Positions 17,458-25,437 of a stretch of 64,000 nucleotides of DNA are shown here, in pieces. Below the pieces are notes generated by a model. That model was not told the origin of the DNA and searched no databases. It was given only the letters and a program-made list of their open reading frames with translations. Numbering within the stretch: position 1 is the first letter of the stretch; the number at the start of each line of letters is the position of its first letter. The DNA is taken from NCBI GenBank assembly GCA_001281695.1, contig LJIE01000001.1:1034586-1098585 (forward strand), read 5' to 3'. A program made the position numbers and the translations under genes. This stretch comes from a bacterium 336/3 (GTDB taxonomy: Bacteria > Bacteroidota > Bacteroidia > Cytophagales > Thermonemataceae).

Positions 17458-18646
17458 TACTTTTGAATCTATTTTAAAGGAAAACTGGGAAAATAAAGAT
17501 GAGTTTTTATCTATTGAAAATGATGAAAACTTAACAGAATTACCAGTTCCTTTTTCTAAATATCAGCATTTAAAAAGTCTTAAAATTCATAAAACCAATC
17601 TTAAGAAAATTGAACTCTCAAAATTCTCCAAACTCAGAAAAGTTAAATTAGTAAGCAATCAGATTGAGCAGATAAAAATAGAAAAACTGCCAAACTTGGC
17701 AGTTTTAGACCTTTCTGGTAATAAAATTAAAAACATTGAAATTGCCAATTTACCTAATCTGCTTGAATTAAATTTAAGTTATAATGGTTTAGAAAGAGTA
17801 GAACTTAAAAATTTACCTTCACTCAAAACTATTACACTCAATTTCAATCAAATTAATGATATTTCTATAAAAAATCTATCCAGTTTATACTATTTAAGTA
17901 TTGAAAATAACCCATTAGAAAATATAGAACTTGAAAACTTGCCTAAATTATGGTATTTTTCATGTAAAAAACATTTACTCAAAGAATTAAAACTTTCAGG
18001 ATTTCCAAATCTAGAAAGAATAGATATTTCTGCTGGTAATTTAGAAAGCCTCGAATTAAGCAATATGCCTTACTTGGATATTATATGGGCAAATGAAAAT
18101 AAGCTCACACAAATAAATCTTGCAAATCTTAAAAATTTACAGTACCTCAATCTAAATAAAAACTTGATTTCTCAAATACAATTCAACAATCTCCCCAAGC
18201 TCAAAGAATTAAAGTTAGAGTATAATCAGCTTAAACAGCTAAATGTAGAAAAATTAGAAGGCTTAGAAATCCTTTCGATAGGATATAATCAACTTCAAAA
18301 ACTTTATGCAAATGGTTTACAATATTTAGAAACAATTTTAGCTTCATGTAATAAATTTAAGGAGATTCTGATAAAAGACTTACCACGTTGTAAATACATC
18401 AATTTAGCCTATAATATACTGATAAATCCACAATTTGAGGGCTGTCCCTGTTTAAGTAGTTTGTGTTTGGGTAATAACGAAATAAAAACATTGGACTTTA
18501 TCTGGCGATTGGAATCGTTGGTTTATTTAGAACTTGGAGGTAATGCTGATATCCTCTTGCCAAAAGATGTGGTTTGGAATAAAAACTGGCAAAGAAATTG
18601 TGCCAAAGAAGCTAAAGAATATATATCCCAAACAAAATGGAAATAA
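17450..18646 (+). CDS. Leucine-rich repeat protein, paralogue of the preceding gene
   Basis: This 398-residue protein has the same 21-residue LRR type, for example LPNLAVLDLSGNKIKNIEIAN. It starts inside the end of the upstream LRR gene (8-bp overlap), so translation is coupled. The repeat array runs from about residue 45 to 360, with a C-terminal region containing WNKNWQRNCAKEAKEYI. A similar closing helix, EKIKKYFSSHE, ends the first LRR protein. There is no signal peptide. The next gene begins on the last base of its stop codon (TAATG). The three genes from 16228 to 19149 therefore form one tightly packed operon of unknown function. Confidence 0.85.
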   Translation: MSNTFESILKENWENKDEFLSIENDENLTELPVPFSKYQHLKSLKIHKTNLKKIELSKFSKLRKVKLVSNQIEQIKIEKLPNLAVLDLSGNKIKNIEIANLPNLLELNLSYNGLERVELKNLPSLKTITLNFNQINDISIKNLSSLYYLSIENNPLENIELENLPKLWYFSCKKHLLKELKLSGFPNLERIDISAGNLESLELSNMPYLDIIWANENKLTQINLANLKNLQYLNLNKNLISQIQFNNLPKLKELKLEYNQLKQLNVEKLEGLEILSIGYNQLQKLYANGLQYLETILASCNKFKEILIKDLPRCKYINLAYNILINPQFEGCPCLSSLCLGNNEIKTLDFIWRLESLVYLELGGNADILLPKDVVWNKNWQRNCAKEAKEYISQTKWK

Positions 18647-19149
18647 TGTATCGTTTTATATTGTTGATTTTACTATTACCCTTTTCAATAATGGCTCAAG
18701 ATGATACTCAAAACAAAAGCTTACAAGTTGATTTGAAAGTTTTGAAAGATGGAAAAATAGAAGTGAAAATCACCAATATATACTCTGATAACCTGTATTT
18801 GAATAGTCATGTAAAAGCTGGGGAGAGTTTACATTACGATTATTTTGAACTCGAAGCCATAACTCCCGATTATGAACATATCTATGGAATAGATTTTAAA
18901 GATAGTAGAGATAAAGCTTATCCTGTTACAATTCAATTAAAACCAAAAGAAAGTATTACTCATATCATAAACCTTTTGGAATGGGCAGAGAAAACTCATA
19001 ACCAGCAAACTTTATGGGAATATGCTAAAATTCGTAGCTTGCCCCAGAAATGTGGTGTTAAAATCAGAATAAAATATTATAACTCCCAGACTGAGGAAAA
19101 AAGAAAAATTTGGAGAGGATATGTATATTCGGATTGGGTAATATGGTAA
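18646..19149 (+). CDS. Small exported protein of unknown function
   Basis: A 167-residue protein if started at the ATG at 18646, which shares its A with the preceding TAA stop. An in-frame ATG at 18637 would add MEI before the same sequence. The N-terminus MYRFILLILLLPFSIMAQ is a signal peptide. The mature part (about 148 residues) has beta-strand-like alternation and resembles an immunoglobulin-like fold (LQVDLKVLKDGKIEVKITNIY), but no family was recognised. As the third gene of the LRR operon, it may act in the periplasm or at the surface in the same pathway, which is inference. Confidence 0.7.
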   Translation: MYRFILLILLLPFSIMAQDDTQNKSLQVDLKVLKDGKIEVKITNIYSDNLYLNSHVKAGESLHYDYFELEAITPDYEHIYGIDFKDSRDKAYPVTIQLKPKESITHIINLLEWAEKTHNQQTLWEYAKIRSLPQKCGVKIRIKYYNSQTEEKRKIWRGYVYSDWVIW

Positions 19150-19153
19150 TAAC

Positions 19154-19178
19154 AAAAGCCTATCAAAGATAGGCTTTT
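19154..19178. terminator. Bidirectional intrinsic terminator
   Basis: The perfect 11-bp stem AAAAGCCTATC/GATAGGCTTTT with loop AAA lies between the convergent LRR operon and nuoK. Confidence 0.85.
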
Positions 19179-19201
19179 ACATTTTGTTCAGGGTGTTTAA
19201 C

Positions 19202-19504
19202 TTAACTATGCAATGTGTTGAATTCGTCTAAATTTGTATTTTGAAAATATTTATACATTTTGAAAATAATGGCTAAAGCAAGAGCCACTTCGGTCGCTGC
19301 AATAATCATAATAAATAAAGTAAATGTTTGTCCATCAATATGGTTGTGGTAATTGCTGAAAGCTAAAAGATTCAAATTGGCAGCATTTAAAATAAGCTCT
19401 ATACCAATGAGTATCATGATAGCATTTTTCTTACTTAGCATGATATAAATTCCCAAAGAAAACATCAAAACGCCTATCAATAAATATATTTGTATATCAA
19501 TCAT
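19202..19504 (-). CDS. nuoK: NADH-quinone oxidoreductase subunit K
   Basis: A 100-residue protein from the ATG at 19504 (MIDIQIYLLIGVLMFSLG), the usual length of NuoK. Upstream in-frame codons to 19534 are non-homologous. It has three membrane segments and carries the conserved membrane glutamates in IGIELILNAANLNL and the second helix (ATEVALALAI). These glutamates belong to the proton-translocating path of respiratory complex I. The other nuo genes are not adjacent: the neighbours are an LRR operon and a glycosyltransferase. Either the complex I operon is split in this genome or this is a spare copy. Confidence 0.93.
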   Translation of the reverse strand: MIDIQIYLLIGVLMFSLGIYIMLSKKNAIMILIGIELILNAANLNLLAFSNYHNHIDGQTFTLFIMIIAATEVALALAIIFKMYKYFQNTNLDEFNTLHS

Positions 19505-19606
19505 ATTTTTATTAGAATAATAATTACAATACAAATGTGTAATATTTTTTCTGATTGTACCAATGATAGTTTATGAAAATCATGATATATTTCATGAAAG
19601 TTTAGT

Positions 19607-20590
19607 ATGAATACACCAATTGTTTCTATCATTGCCCTATCTTATAACCATGCCTTGTATATCAATGAGGCTTTAGAGTCTATTTGGAATCAAACATATC
19701 GAAATTTTGAGATTATCATAATTGATGATGCTAGTATAGACAACAGTGTGGAGGTGATTAAATCTTTTTTAGAAAAACACCCAACCCATATTCCTATACA
19801 ATATGTTTTTCATTCTATTAATCAAGGAAATTGTATATCATTTAATGAAGGACTTTCTAAAGCAAAAGGTAAATACGTTATAGATTTTGCATTGGATGAT
19901 GTGATGCTTCCTGAAAGAATAGAGCAACAAGTTGTTTTTTTTGAAAAACAACTTGGAAATGTAGGAATCTTATTTACCAATGCCATTTTAATTGATGAGC
20001 AAAGTAAAAAAATAGGTTATCATTATCCTGTCAATTCCAAACAAGAAGCTATTCAAAAGCCTCCACAAGGGAAGGTTTTTAAAAATATTTTAGAAAAATA
20101 TTTTATTTGTCCTCCCACCATGATGCTCCGAAAAGAAATGCTGATTTCATTAAATGGCTATGATGAAACACTTGCTTACGAGGATTTTGATTTGTGGGTA
20201 CGAGCGTCTCAAATCGCTGATTTTGTGTATTTAGACAAAATTACAACACTGTATCGTAGAACTGCTCACTCTTTATCAAGCGGATTTTATCAAACTCAAA
20301 AGAATCCATTGTTAGCATCTACTTTGGTTGTTTTAAAAAAAGTGTATGATTTTTGTGTAGAAGAAGAGGAGTTTAAATTATTAGCTCAAAATGTTCAGTA
20401 TCATCAAAGGCAATGTTTTTTTACCGAAAATTTTGATTTACTTGATGAATATAGTAATTTCTTAAATCAGTTGAATTTGAGGAAATATAGAACTTTTTTG
20501 ACAAAATTTATAGAATTTTTAGGCAAAAATCGGTTAAAACTTTCTAAATTGTATCAAATGTATAAAAAATTACGATATGCGAATTCTTAA
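19607..20590 (+). CDS. Glycosyltransferase family 2
   Basis: This 327-residue GT-A-fold enzyme opens with VSIIALSYNHALYINEALESI and contains EIIIIDDASID, the nucleotide-sugar-binding acidic region. The metal-binding DxD position is LDDVM (about residues 95-99), and YEDFDLWVRAS later in the protein fits the acceptor/catalytic region. The enzyme transfers a sugar from a nucleotide-sugar to an unknown acceptor, probably in surface polysaccharide or glycoprotein synthesis. It has no membrane segment. The next gene overlaps it by 14 bp. No other polysaccharide genes are next to it. Confidence 0.88.
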   Translation: MNTPIVSIIALSYNHALYINEALESIWNQTYRNFEIIIIDDASIDNSVEVIKSFLEKHPTHIPIQYVFHSINQGNCISFNEGLSKAKGKYVIDFALDDVMLPERIEQQVVFFEKQLGNVGILFTNAILIDEQSKKIGYHYPVNSKQEAIQKPPQGKVFKNILEKYFICPPTMMLRKEMLISLNGYDETLAYEDFDLWVRASQIADFVYLDKITTLYRRTAHSLSSGFYQTQKNPLLASTLVVLKKVYDFCVEEEEFKLLAQNVQYHQRQCFFTENFDLLDEYSNFLNQLNLRKYRTFLTKFIEFLGKNRLKLSKLYQMYKKLRYANS

Positions 20591-21188
20591 AATATGTGTA
20601 TTAGTTCTTTTGTTTGGACATGCTTCAAAAGCACAAATAGCTTTAGGTTTTAGTACTTCACAAGATTTGTATTATAAAGGAGCAAGTGACTTTAAAAGGT
20701 TTTATGGTGTTGGTCTTCAATACTATGTAGGTGACCATGTAAGTTTTAATAATAGAATCATGTTTGGAGTGAATCAGACAAACAAAGGAGTGATGGTACA
20801 TTATGGTTTGGGTGGCTTGCTTACTCAAGCAGCTCTGAGTGGTGGTGGATGGTTTTGGACAAGTGGAAATTTTGTCAATGAACTGATAGGTTTGGTTATT
20901 TTGCCTGTTATTATTCCTGAAGGTGTACAATTTCACTTGGGTGGGGATAATTTACGCATATCACCTTATATCTATCCAGCATCTTTTGAATATAATACAT
21001 TTACAGACTCTAAACTTAATCTCAATGATAAAGAAGTAAAAGCTATTTTAGAAGTTGGAACTGGCTTTCAAATCTTGGTAAAGGATGGATTACTAATTTC
21101 ACCAAACATTGGGTGGAAAATGAGATATGGTGATAAGAGACAAGCAATTACTTTAGGCGTTATGATAGCATTTATTAGTAAAGATTAA
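20577..21188 (+). CDS. Putative outer-membrane beta-barrel protein
   Basis: The 203-residue protein has a signal peptide ending at SKAQ. Its mature part has alternating hydrophobic and polar strands with glycine and aromatic residues (YGVGLQYYVGDHVSF, TGFQILVKDGLLISPNIGWKMRYG), suggesting a small barrel of the OmpA/OmpW type. No specific family was recognised. It overlaps the glycosyltransferase gene by 14 bp, so the pair are co-translated. A strong bidirectional terminator follows. Confidence 0.7.
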   Translation: MRILKICVLVLLFGHASKAQIALGFSTSQDLYYKGASDFKRFYGVGLQYYVGDHVSFNNRIMFGVNQTNKGVMVHYGLGGLLTQAALSGGGWFWTSGNFVNELIGLVILPVIIPEGVQFHLGGDNLRISPYIYPASFEYNTFTDSKLNLNDKEVKAILEVGTGFQILVKDGLLISPNIGWKMRYGDKRQAITLGVMIAFISKD

Positions 21189-21190
21189 AC

Positions 21191-21221
21191 AAAAAAGACT
21201 GATTTATAATCAGTCTTTTTT
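21191..21221. terminator. Bidirectional intrinsic terminator
   Basis: The stem AAAAAAGACTGATT/AATCAGTCTTTTTT with loop TAT lies between convergent genes and overlaps the end of the sigma factor gene. Confidence 0.88.
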
Positions 21222-21737
21222 GTTTCTATCCTCATAGCCAAGCTTTAGAAGTGTATCTTTCAATTCTTTTCTAGCAATATGAATTCTATTTTTGACCGTA
21301 CCAATAGGTATGGCAAGTCTTTCTGCAATTTCATGGTATTTAAAGCCTTTGTAATACATTAAAAAAGGATTTCTGTAAGTGTCTTCAAGATTCTCTAAGG
21401 CAGTAGAAATTTCCTGTAATGCAAAAGAAGATGTAGCTCCATTCTCTGCAATAGTATTTGCACTATTAATAAAATGTAGGTTTTCAGTAGTATCTATAAA
21501 TGTTTTACGTCTTACCATACGTTGATAGTTGGTAATAAACGTATTTTTCATGATGGTATAAAGCCATGCTTTGAGGTTTGTACCATCAGCAAACTTCTCT
21601 TTATTCGTGAAGGCTTTAAATAGAGTTTCTTGTATAAGATCATTAGCATCTTCCAAATCTTTGGTAAGTCTCATAGCGAAAGGCTTTAGAGATTTTGATG
21701 CTCGTTCAAGCTGATAATTGAATTCGAGAACTGTCAT
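21210..21737 (-). CDS. RNA polymerase ECF-type sigma factor
   Basis: A 175-residue group 4 (ECF) sigma factor. Region 2 is seen in FAMRLTKDLEDANDLIQETLFKA followed by LKAWLYTIMKNTFITNYQR, the core-binding and -10 recognition helices. Region 4 is seen in YRNPFLMYYKGFKYHEIAERLAIPIGTVKNRIHIARKEL, the -35-binding helix-turn-helix. It matches the common Bacteroidota type annotated as RpoE-like. No anti-sigma factor is encoded beside it. Its upstream region has a TACATTTG element bracketed by a 10-bp inverted repeat and two more copies of TTGTTTAA, suggesting regulated or autoregulated transcription. Confidence 0.9.
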   Translation of the reverse strand: MTVLEFNYQLERASKSLKPFAMRLTKDLEDANDLIQETLFKAFTNKEKFADGTNLKAWLYTIMKNTFITNYQRMVRRKTFIDTTENLHFINSANTIAENGATSSFALQEISTALENLEDTYRNPFLMYYKGFKYHEIAERLAIPIGTVKNRIHIARKELKDTLLKLGYEDRNKKD

Positions 21738-21749
21738 ATTGGTAACTCG

Positions 21750-21826
21750 TTTTGTTTAATACAAATGTATAAAAAGTTAAACAAAATTCCAAGTTTTTGT
21801 TTAACTTTATTTTTATATTGTTTAAC
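21750..21826. promoter_or_regulatory. Promoter region of the ECF sigma gene with four TTGTTTAA boxes
   Basis: TTGTTTAA occurs at 21752-21759, inverted at 21777-21784, and directly at 21797-21804 and 21818-21825. The first two form a perfect 10-bp inverted repeat (TTTTGTTTAA/TTAAACAAAA) around TACATTTG, a -7-like element for the sigma gene on the minus strand (21769-21762). The last two are spaced 21 bp apart, about two helical turns. This pattern suggests a binding site for a dimeric regulator or recognition boxes of a sigma factor. Confidence 0.5.
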
Positions 21827-21935
21827 ATAAAAATATAAAACTATTATCTTAAATAGTATTACTATTAAAAATACAACATTATTTCTTTTTTTGGAAAAAA
21901 ACAATAGCTTTGTGAAAAAATATTTCAAAAAAATT

Positions 21936-22502
21936 ATGAATTTATTGGTCTTAGATAACTACGATAGTTTTACCTATAATTTGGTACATTTACTCAGAGA
22001 AGTAGGCTTCAATCCAGATGTATTTAGAAACGATAAAATTACAGTAGATGAGGTAAATCAATATGATAAAATACTGCTCTCACCTGGTCCTAGTCTGCCC
22101 AAAGATGCGGGTATTATGCCAAAAGTTATCCAAACCTATGCTTCCACAAAAAGCATCTTAGGTGTTTGTTTAGGGCATCAGGCAATAGGAGAAGCATTTG
22201 GAGGAAGTTTGTACAATTTACCTGAAGTACAACATGGAGTAGCTACTGATACAATTATTACGAATACTCAAGAAAAACTATTCCAAAAGTTACCTCAACA
22301 GTTTAAAATAGGTAGGTATCATTCATGGGTGATTGATAAAAAATCGTTAGAAAATACTGATTTACAAATCACTGCTGAAGATGAACAAGGTTTTGTAATG
22401 GCTGTACGTCATAAAAAATATGATGTTTGTGGTGTGCAATTCCATCCTGAAAGTATCCTGACAGAACATGGTAAGCAGATGATTTTGAATTGGTTAGGGT
22501 AA
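21936..22502 (+). CDS. trpG: Anthranilate/aminodeoxychorismate synthase glutamine amidotransferase subunit
   Basis: A 188-residue class I glutamine amidotransferase, started at the ATG at 21936 (MNLLVLDNYDSFTYN), the standard TrpG/PabA opening. Cys78 in LGVCLGHQ is the nucleophile, and FHPESI near the C-terminus supplies the catalytic His and Glu. It releases ammonia from glutamine for anthranilate (tryptophan) or aminodeoxychorismate (folate) synthesis, and many bacteria use one subunit for both. No component I gene is nearby, so trpG versus pabA cannot be decided. The stop is 4 bp from the next start. Confidence 0.9.
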   Translation: MNLLVLDNYDSFTYNLVHLLREVGFNPDVFRNDKITVDEVNQYDKILLSPGPSLPKDAGIMPKVIQTYASTKSILGVCLGHQAIGEAFGGSLYNLPEVQHGVATDTIITNTQEKLFQKLPQQFKIGRYHSWVIDKKSLENTDLQITAEDEQGFVMAVRHKKYDVCGVQFHPESILTEHGKQMILNWLG

Positions 22503-22506
22503 TTTT

Positions 22507-23196
22507 ATGAAAACATATCAACATATTTTCTTTGATTTAGATCATACACTTTGGGATTTTGAAAAAAACTCTAATGAAACTTTAGCGGAACTACATGAAG
22601 AGCATCTTGAAGAAGAGCAAGTTCCCATTCACAAGTTTCTTGAAGCTTTTCATCGAGTCAATGATCACTTATGGCATTTGCATGATACTTATCAAATATC
22701 TACTCATGAACTTAGAGAAAGTAGGTTCCAATTAGTTTTCAAAGAATTTAACTTTGCAAATACAAATGTTATTGAAATGTTTGGTGAGCGTTATTTAGCA
22801 AGAACACCAAAAAAACCTTATTTATTGCCTAATGCAAAAGAGATTTTAGACTATTTACAACCTAAATATAAATTACACATTATCACAAATGGTTTTCCTG
22901 AAATCCAAAGAGTGAAAATGCAAAGTAGTGGAATATTAGATTATTTTGATGAAATTGTAACTTCTGCTGAAGCTGGTTGTAAAAAACCTGATACAGGTAT
23001 TTTTACCTATCTGATGGGAAAGTTGAATACACAAGTAGATGAGTGTATCATGATAGGAGATAATCTGTTGACTGATATTTTGGGGGCTCAACAAACAGGT
23101 ATAGATGCTGTTTTCTATAACCCCAAACAACTACAACACAATGCTAGTCCAAATTATGAGATTAATTGTTTAGGAGATTTAAAATCTATTTTATAG
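22507..23196 (+). CDS. yjjG: YjjG-family noncanonical pyrimidine nucleotidase (HAD superfamily)
   Basis: This 229-residue HAD phosphatase shows motif I as FFDLDHTLWDFEKN (nucleophile Asp10, second Asp12), motif II as IITNG, and motif III with K as CKKPDTGIF. Motif IV is MIGDNLLTDILGA. The opening with TLWDFEKNS is diagnostic of the YjjG/YfnB group. These enzymes hydrolyse noncanonical pyrimidine nucleoside monophosphates and protect DNA from their incorporation. It starts 4 bp after trpG/pabA and is probably co-transcribed with it. Length is normal. Confidence 0.88.
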   Translation: MKTYQHIFFDLDHTLWDFEKNSNETLAELHEEHLEEEQVPIHKFLEAFHRVNDHLWHLHDTYQISTHELRESRFQLVFKEFNFANTNVIEMFGERYLARTPKKPYLLPNAKEILDYLQPKYKLHIITNGFPEIQRVKMQSSGILDYFDEIVTSAEAGCKKPDTGIFTYLMGKLNTQVDECIMIGDNLLTDILGAQQTGIDAVFYNPKQLQHNASPNYEINCLGDLKSIL

Positions 23197-23227
23197 ATTA
23201 GTGTACTAAACTTAATCTCAAATATTT

Positions 23228-23920
23228 ATGAAAAAATTATTTATTTTTGCTGTACTCTTATCAATATCCAATAATTTGATATGGGCTCAAAAAGGTGATT
23301 GTAGCGGTTATTTTGCTCATAAAGCTGGTACAAAGTTTGAAATAACAGTCTATGATAAAAAAGACAAGCCTTCAACCACACTTAAATACGAAGTTTTAAA
23401 GAATACATCTACAACAAATGGTTCTGATATTGTTTTTAGCAATGAAAGTTATGACGCTAAGAATAGGCTAATTGCCAAAGGTGAATTTAGTGCAAAATGT
23501 CAAGGCTCTCAATTCACAACGGAAGTTAGAAATATGAGCTCAGAAATGATGCCCAAATCAACTGATATTCAGATGAGTGTTTCAGGTGATCAGCTAATTT
23601 ATCCCCACAAACTTTCAGCAGGACAAACTCTTCCAGATGCTAGTGTAGATACACAATCTACTATGAATGGTATGAAAATTATGTCCATGAGTACTAAAAT
23701 TACTAATAGAAAAGTAGAAGGTTTTGAAACAGTAGAAACACCTGCAGGTAAATTTGAATGTGTTAAAATTTCTTATACTTATAGCAATAAAATGACTTTG
23801 GGTAAGATAGAAGGAAAAGCTGTAGAATATCTTGCCAAAGGAGTTGGTTTAGTGAAGTCAGAATCTTTTGATAAAAATGGTAAAAAGGTCTCTACTCAAC
23901 TACTTACAAAGATATATTAA
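23228..23920 (+). CDS. Exported DUF3108/TapB-like protein
   Basis: A 230-residue protein with a signal peptide (MKKLFIFAVLLSISNNLIWAQ). The mature part begins GDCSGYFAHKAGTKFEITVYD and contains VETPAGKFECVKISYTY and VEYLAKGVGLVKSESFD. The latter two are typical of DUF3108/TapB-like lipid-binding-type beta proteins that measure or carry hydrophobic material. Function is unknown. It lies 31 bp after yjjG and ends in a hairpin terminator. Confidence 0.7.
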   Translation: MKKLFIFAVLLSISNNLIWAQKGDCSGYFAHKAGTKFEITVYDKKDKPSTTLKYEVLKNTSTTNGSDIVFSNESYDAKNRLIAKGEFSAKCQGSQFTTEVRNMSSEMMPKSTDIQMSVSGDQLIYPHKLSAGQTLPDASVDTQSTMNGMKIMSMSTKITNRKVEGFETVETPAGKFECVKISYTYSNKMTLGKIEGKAVEYLAKGVGLVKSESFDKNGKKVSTQLLTKIY

Positions 23921-23937
23921 ATCAAAAATTGAAGTAA

Positions 23938-23976
23938 AAAAGAGTTTGGGTAATTAAAATTTATTCAAACTCTTTT
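23938..23976 (+). terminator. Intrinsic terminator after DUF3108-like gene
   Basis: AAAAGAGTTTG (23938-23948) pairs with CAAACTCTTTT (23966-23976), followed by GTTTTT. The loop is 17 nt. Confidence 0.75.
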
Positions 23977-23988
23977 GTTTTTAAAGCT

Positions 23989-24648
23989 ATGATAGGAAAA
24001 TTTATAACGAAAGCAAATAGTGAGAAAAGATTTGCTATTGCTGATATACATGGTTGTTTGGAAACATTGAAAAAACTAATAACTCAAATAAGCCTGACAA
24101 CCAACGATCAGCTCTTTCTATTAGGAGATTATATCAATAGAGGCCCTAATAGCAGTGGAGTGATGAGTTATATCATGGAATTGCAAAATTTAGGGTTTCA
24201 AGTTTATCCACTTCGTGGAAATCATGAACAAATATTAATAGAAAGTAGAGGTGAAAAATTATCAGAACCTTATTATTCATTTCTGAAGAATCTGCCTTAC
24301 TATTATGAAACAGAAGACTATTTTTTTGTTCATGCTTCTATTGATTTTAATAGCATCGAGCCATTTCAAGATACAGAAGCCATGCTTTGGAAAAGATACT
24401 CAAGCCCAGATATAGCATTTTTGAATGGTAGAAAAATTATTCATGGACATACTATTCATACAATTGATGAAATTAAGGAAGCTATTAAATATAATTTCTC
24501 AATTATTCCATTAGATAATGGATGCTATAAAGGTTTGAGGATGAAATCAGAAGAATATGGTGAACATGGAAATCTTTGTGCATTAAATTTAGATACATTG
24601 GAACTTATTATCCAAAAAAATATAGATGAGCCAAGACCAAAAAATTAA
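23989..24648 (+). CDS. PPP-family (serine/threonine-type) protein phosphatase
   Basis: This 219-residue metallophosphatase contains AIADIHG (metal-binding Asp and His), LLGDYINRGPNS (metal-binding Asp), LRGNHEQ (catalytic Asn-His-Glu) and HGHT near the C-terminus. The second motif reads GDYINRG instead of the standard GDxxDRG, changing the Asp that positions the catalytic His in PP1-type enzymes to Asn. Related bacterial enzymes dephosphorylate Ser/Thr/Tyr residues or diadenosine tetraphosphate. Its last 23 bp overlap the next gene. Confidence 0.85.
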   Translation: MIGKFITKANSEKRFAIADIHGCLETLKKLITQISLTTNDQLFLLGDYINRGPNSSGVMSYIMELQNLGFQVYPLRGNHEQILIESRGEKLSEPYYSFLKNLPYYYETEDYFFVHASIDFNSIEPFQDTEAMLWKRYSSPDIAFLNGRKIIHGHTIHTIDEIKEAIKYNFSIIPLDNGCYKGLRMKSEEYGEHGNLCALNLDTLELIIQKNIDEPRPKN

Positions 24649-25396
24649 TCAGATTCTTTCTGAGGCTGAAAAACTCAAAAAAAAAGAGCAAGAAAGATTA
24701 GAAAAAGAAAAAACCAAATCTTTTAAGAAACTTAAAGAAACACCTAAAACACCCTCAAACGATGAAACATGGAGGGTATATAGAGCTTTGTTTGGCAGAA
24801 GTGTAGGTTTCTTATGGTTATTGCCTTTGGTATTGATACCTGTTGTATATATCATGTATATAGATGAACCAAATAAGCTTTTGGGATATTTGGCTATCAT
24901 TATTGCTATTCCAACTCTGCGATGGCTCGAACTAAAAATATCCCTTTATTTAGGCTACTCAAAATTTAGAAAATGGAGAACTCAATTGCCTTTTGAGCTA
25001 ATAGGTTGGGAAAATATAGTAGATAGTAAATATTTTGATAACACATTATACTGGAGATTAAATGCTTGCGTAAAAATAGAGTTTCAAACAAAAGATCTGT
25101 TTAATGAGAAAGTACTTACAGATATGTTATTTCTATTATGTAAAAAAATGGAAAAGTGCTTTTATACACCAGAGTTTGCAATAGCGGGTTTTGCTTCTGA
25201 TCCCAGAAAACACTGGGAAGTTCAAGGAAACCTCATAAAAGGAAGCTTAAACAATCAAGTTGTGTTTGAAATTTATAAGTTTTTATCTCAAGAATTAAAA
25301 CCACTAGCATTTGAGTATCAAAATGTTCAAAGAGTAATTTTAGAAGCCAGTCACGAGGAGTATAAAATAGAACCTGAAAGAGTAAGTAGCGATTAA
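24626..25396 (+). CDS. Membrane protein of unknown function
   Basis: A 256-residue protein that starts 23 bp before the end of the phosphatase gene in another frame, so the two are translationally linked. The N-terminal ~45 residues form a highly charged Lys/Glu coiled-coil-like segment. They are followed by two membrane segments (about residues 62-80 and 88-106) and a C-terminal soluble domain with WRTQLPFELIGWENIVDSKYF. No family was recognised. Pairing with a phosphatase suggests a membrane-linked signalling role, which is inference. Confidence 0.65.
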   Translation: MSQDQKINQILSEAEKLKKKEQERLEKEKTKSFKKLKETPKTPSNDETWRVYRALFGRSVGFLWLLPLVLIPVVYIMYIDEPNKLLGYLAIIIAIPTLRWLELKISLYLGYSKFRKWRTQLPFELIGWENIVDSKYFDNTLYWRLNACVKIEFQTKDLFNEKVLTDMLFLLCKKMEKCFYTPEFAIAGFASDPRKHWEVQGNLIKGSLNNQVVFEIYKFLSQELKPLAFEYQNVQRVILEASHEEYKIEPERVSSD

Positions 25397-25399
25397 ATA

Positions 25400-25434
25400 A
25401 AAAAGGCTGGTATTTGATACCAGCCTTTTTTTAT
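25400..25434. terminator. Bidirectional intrinsic terminator
   Basis: The perfect stem AAGGCTGGTAT/ATACCAGCCTT with loop TTG, flanked by A and T runs, separates convergent genes. Confidence 0.88.
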
Positions 25435-25437
25435 TAT

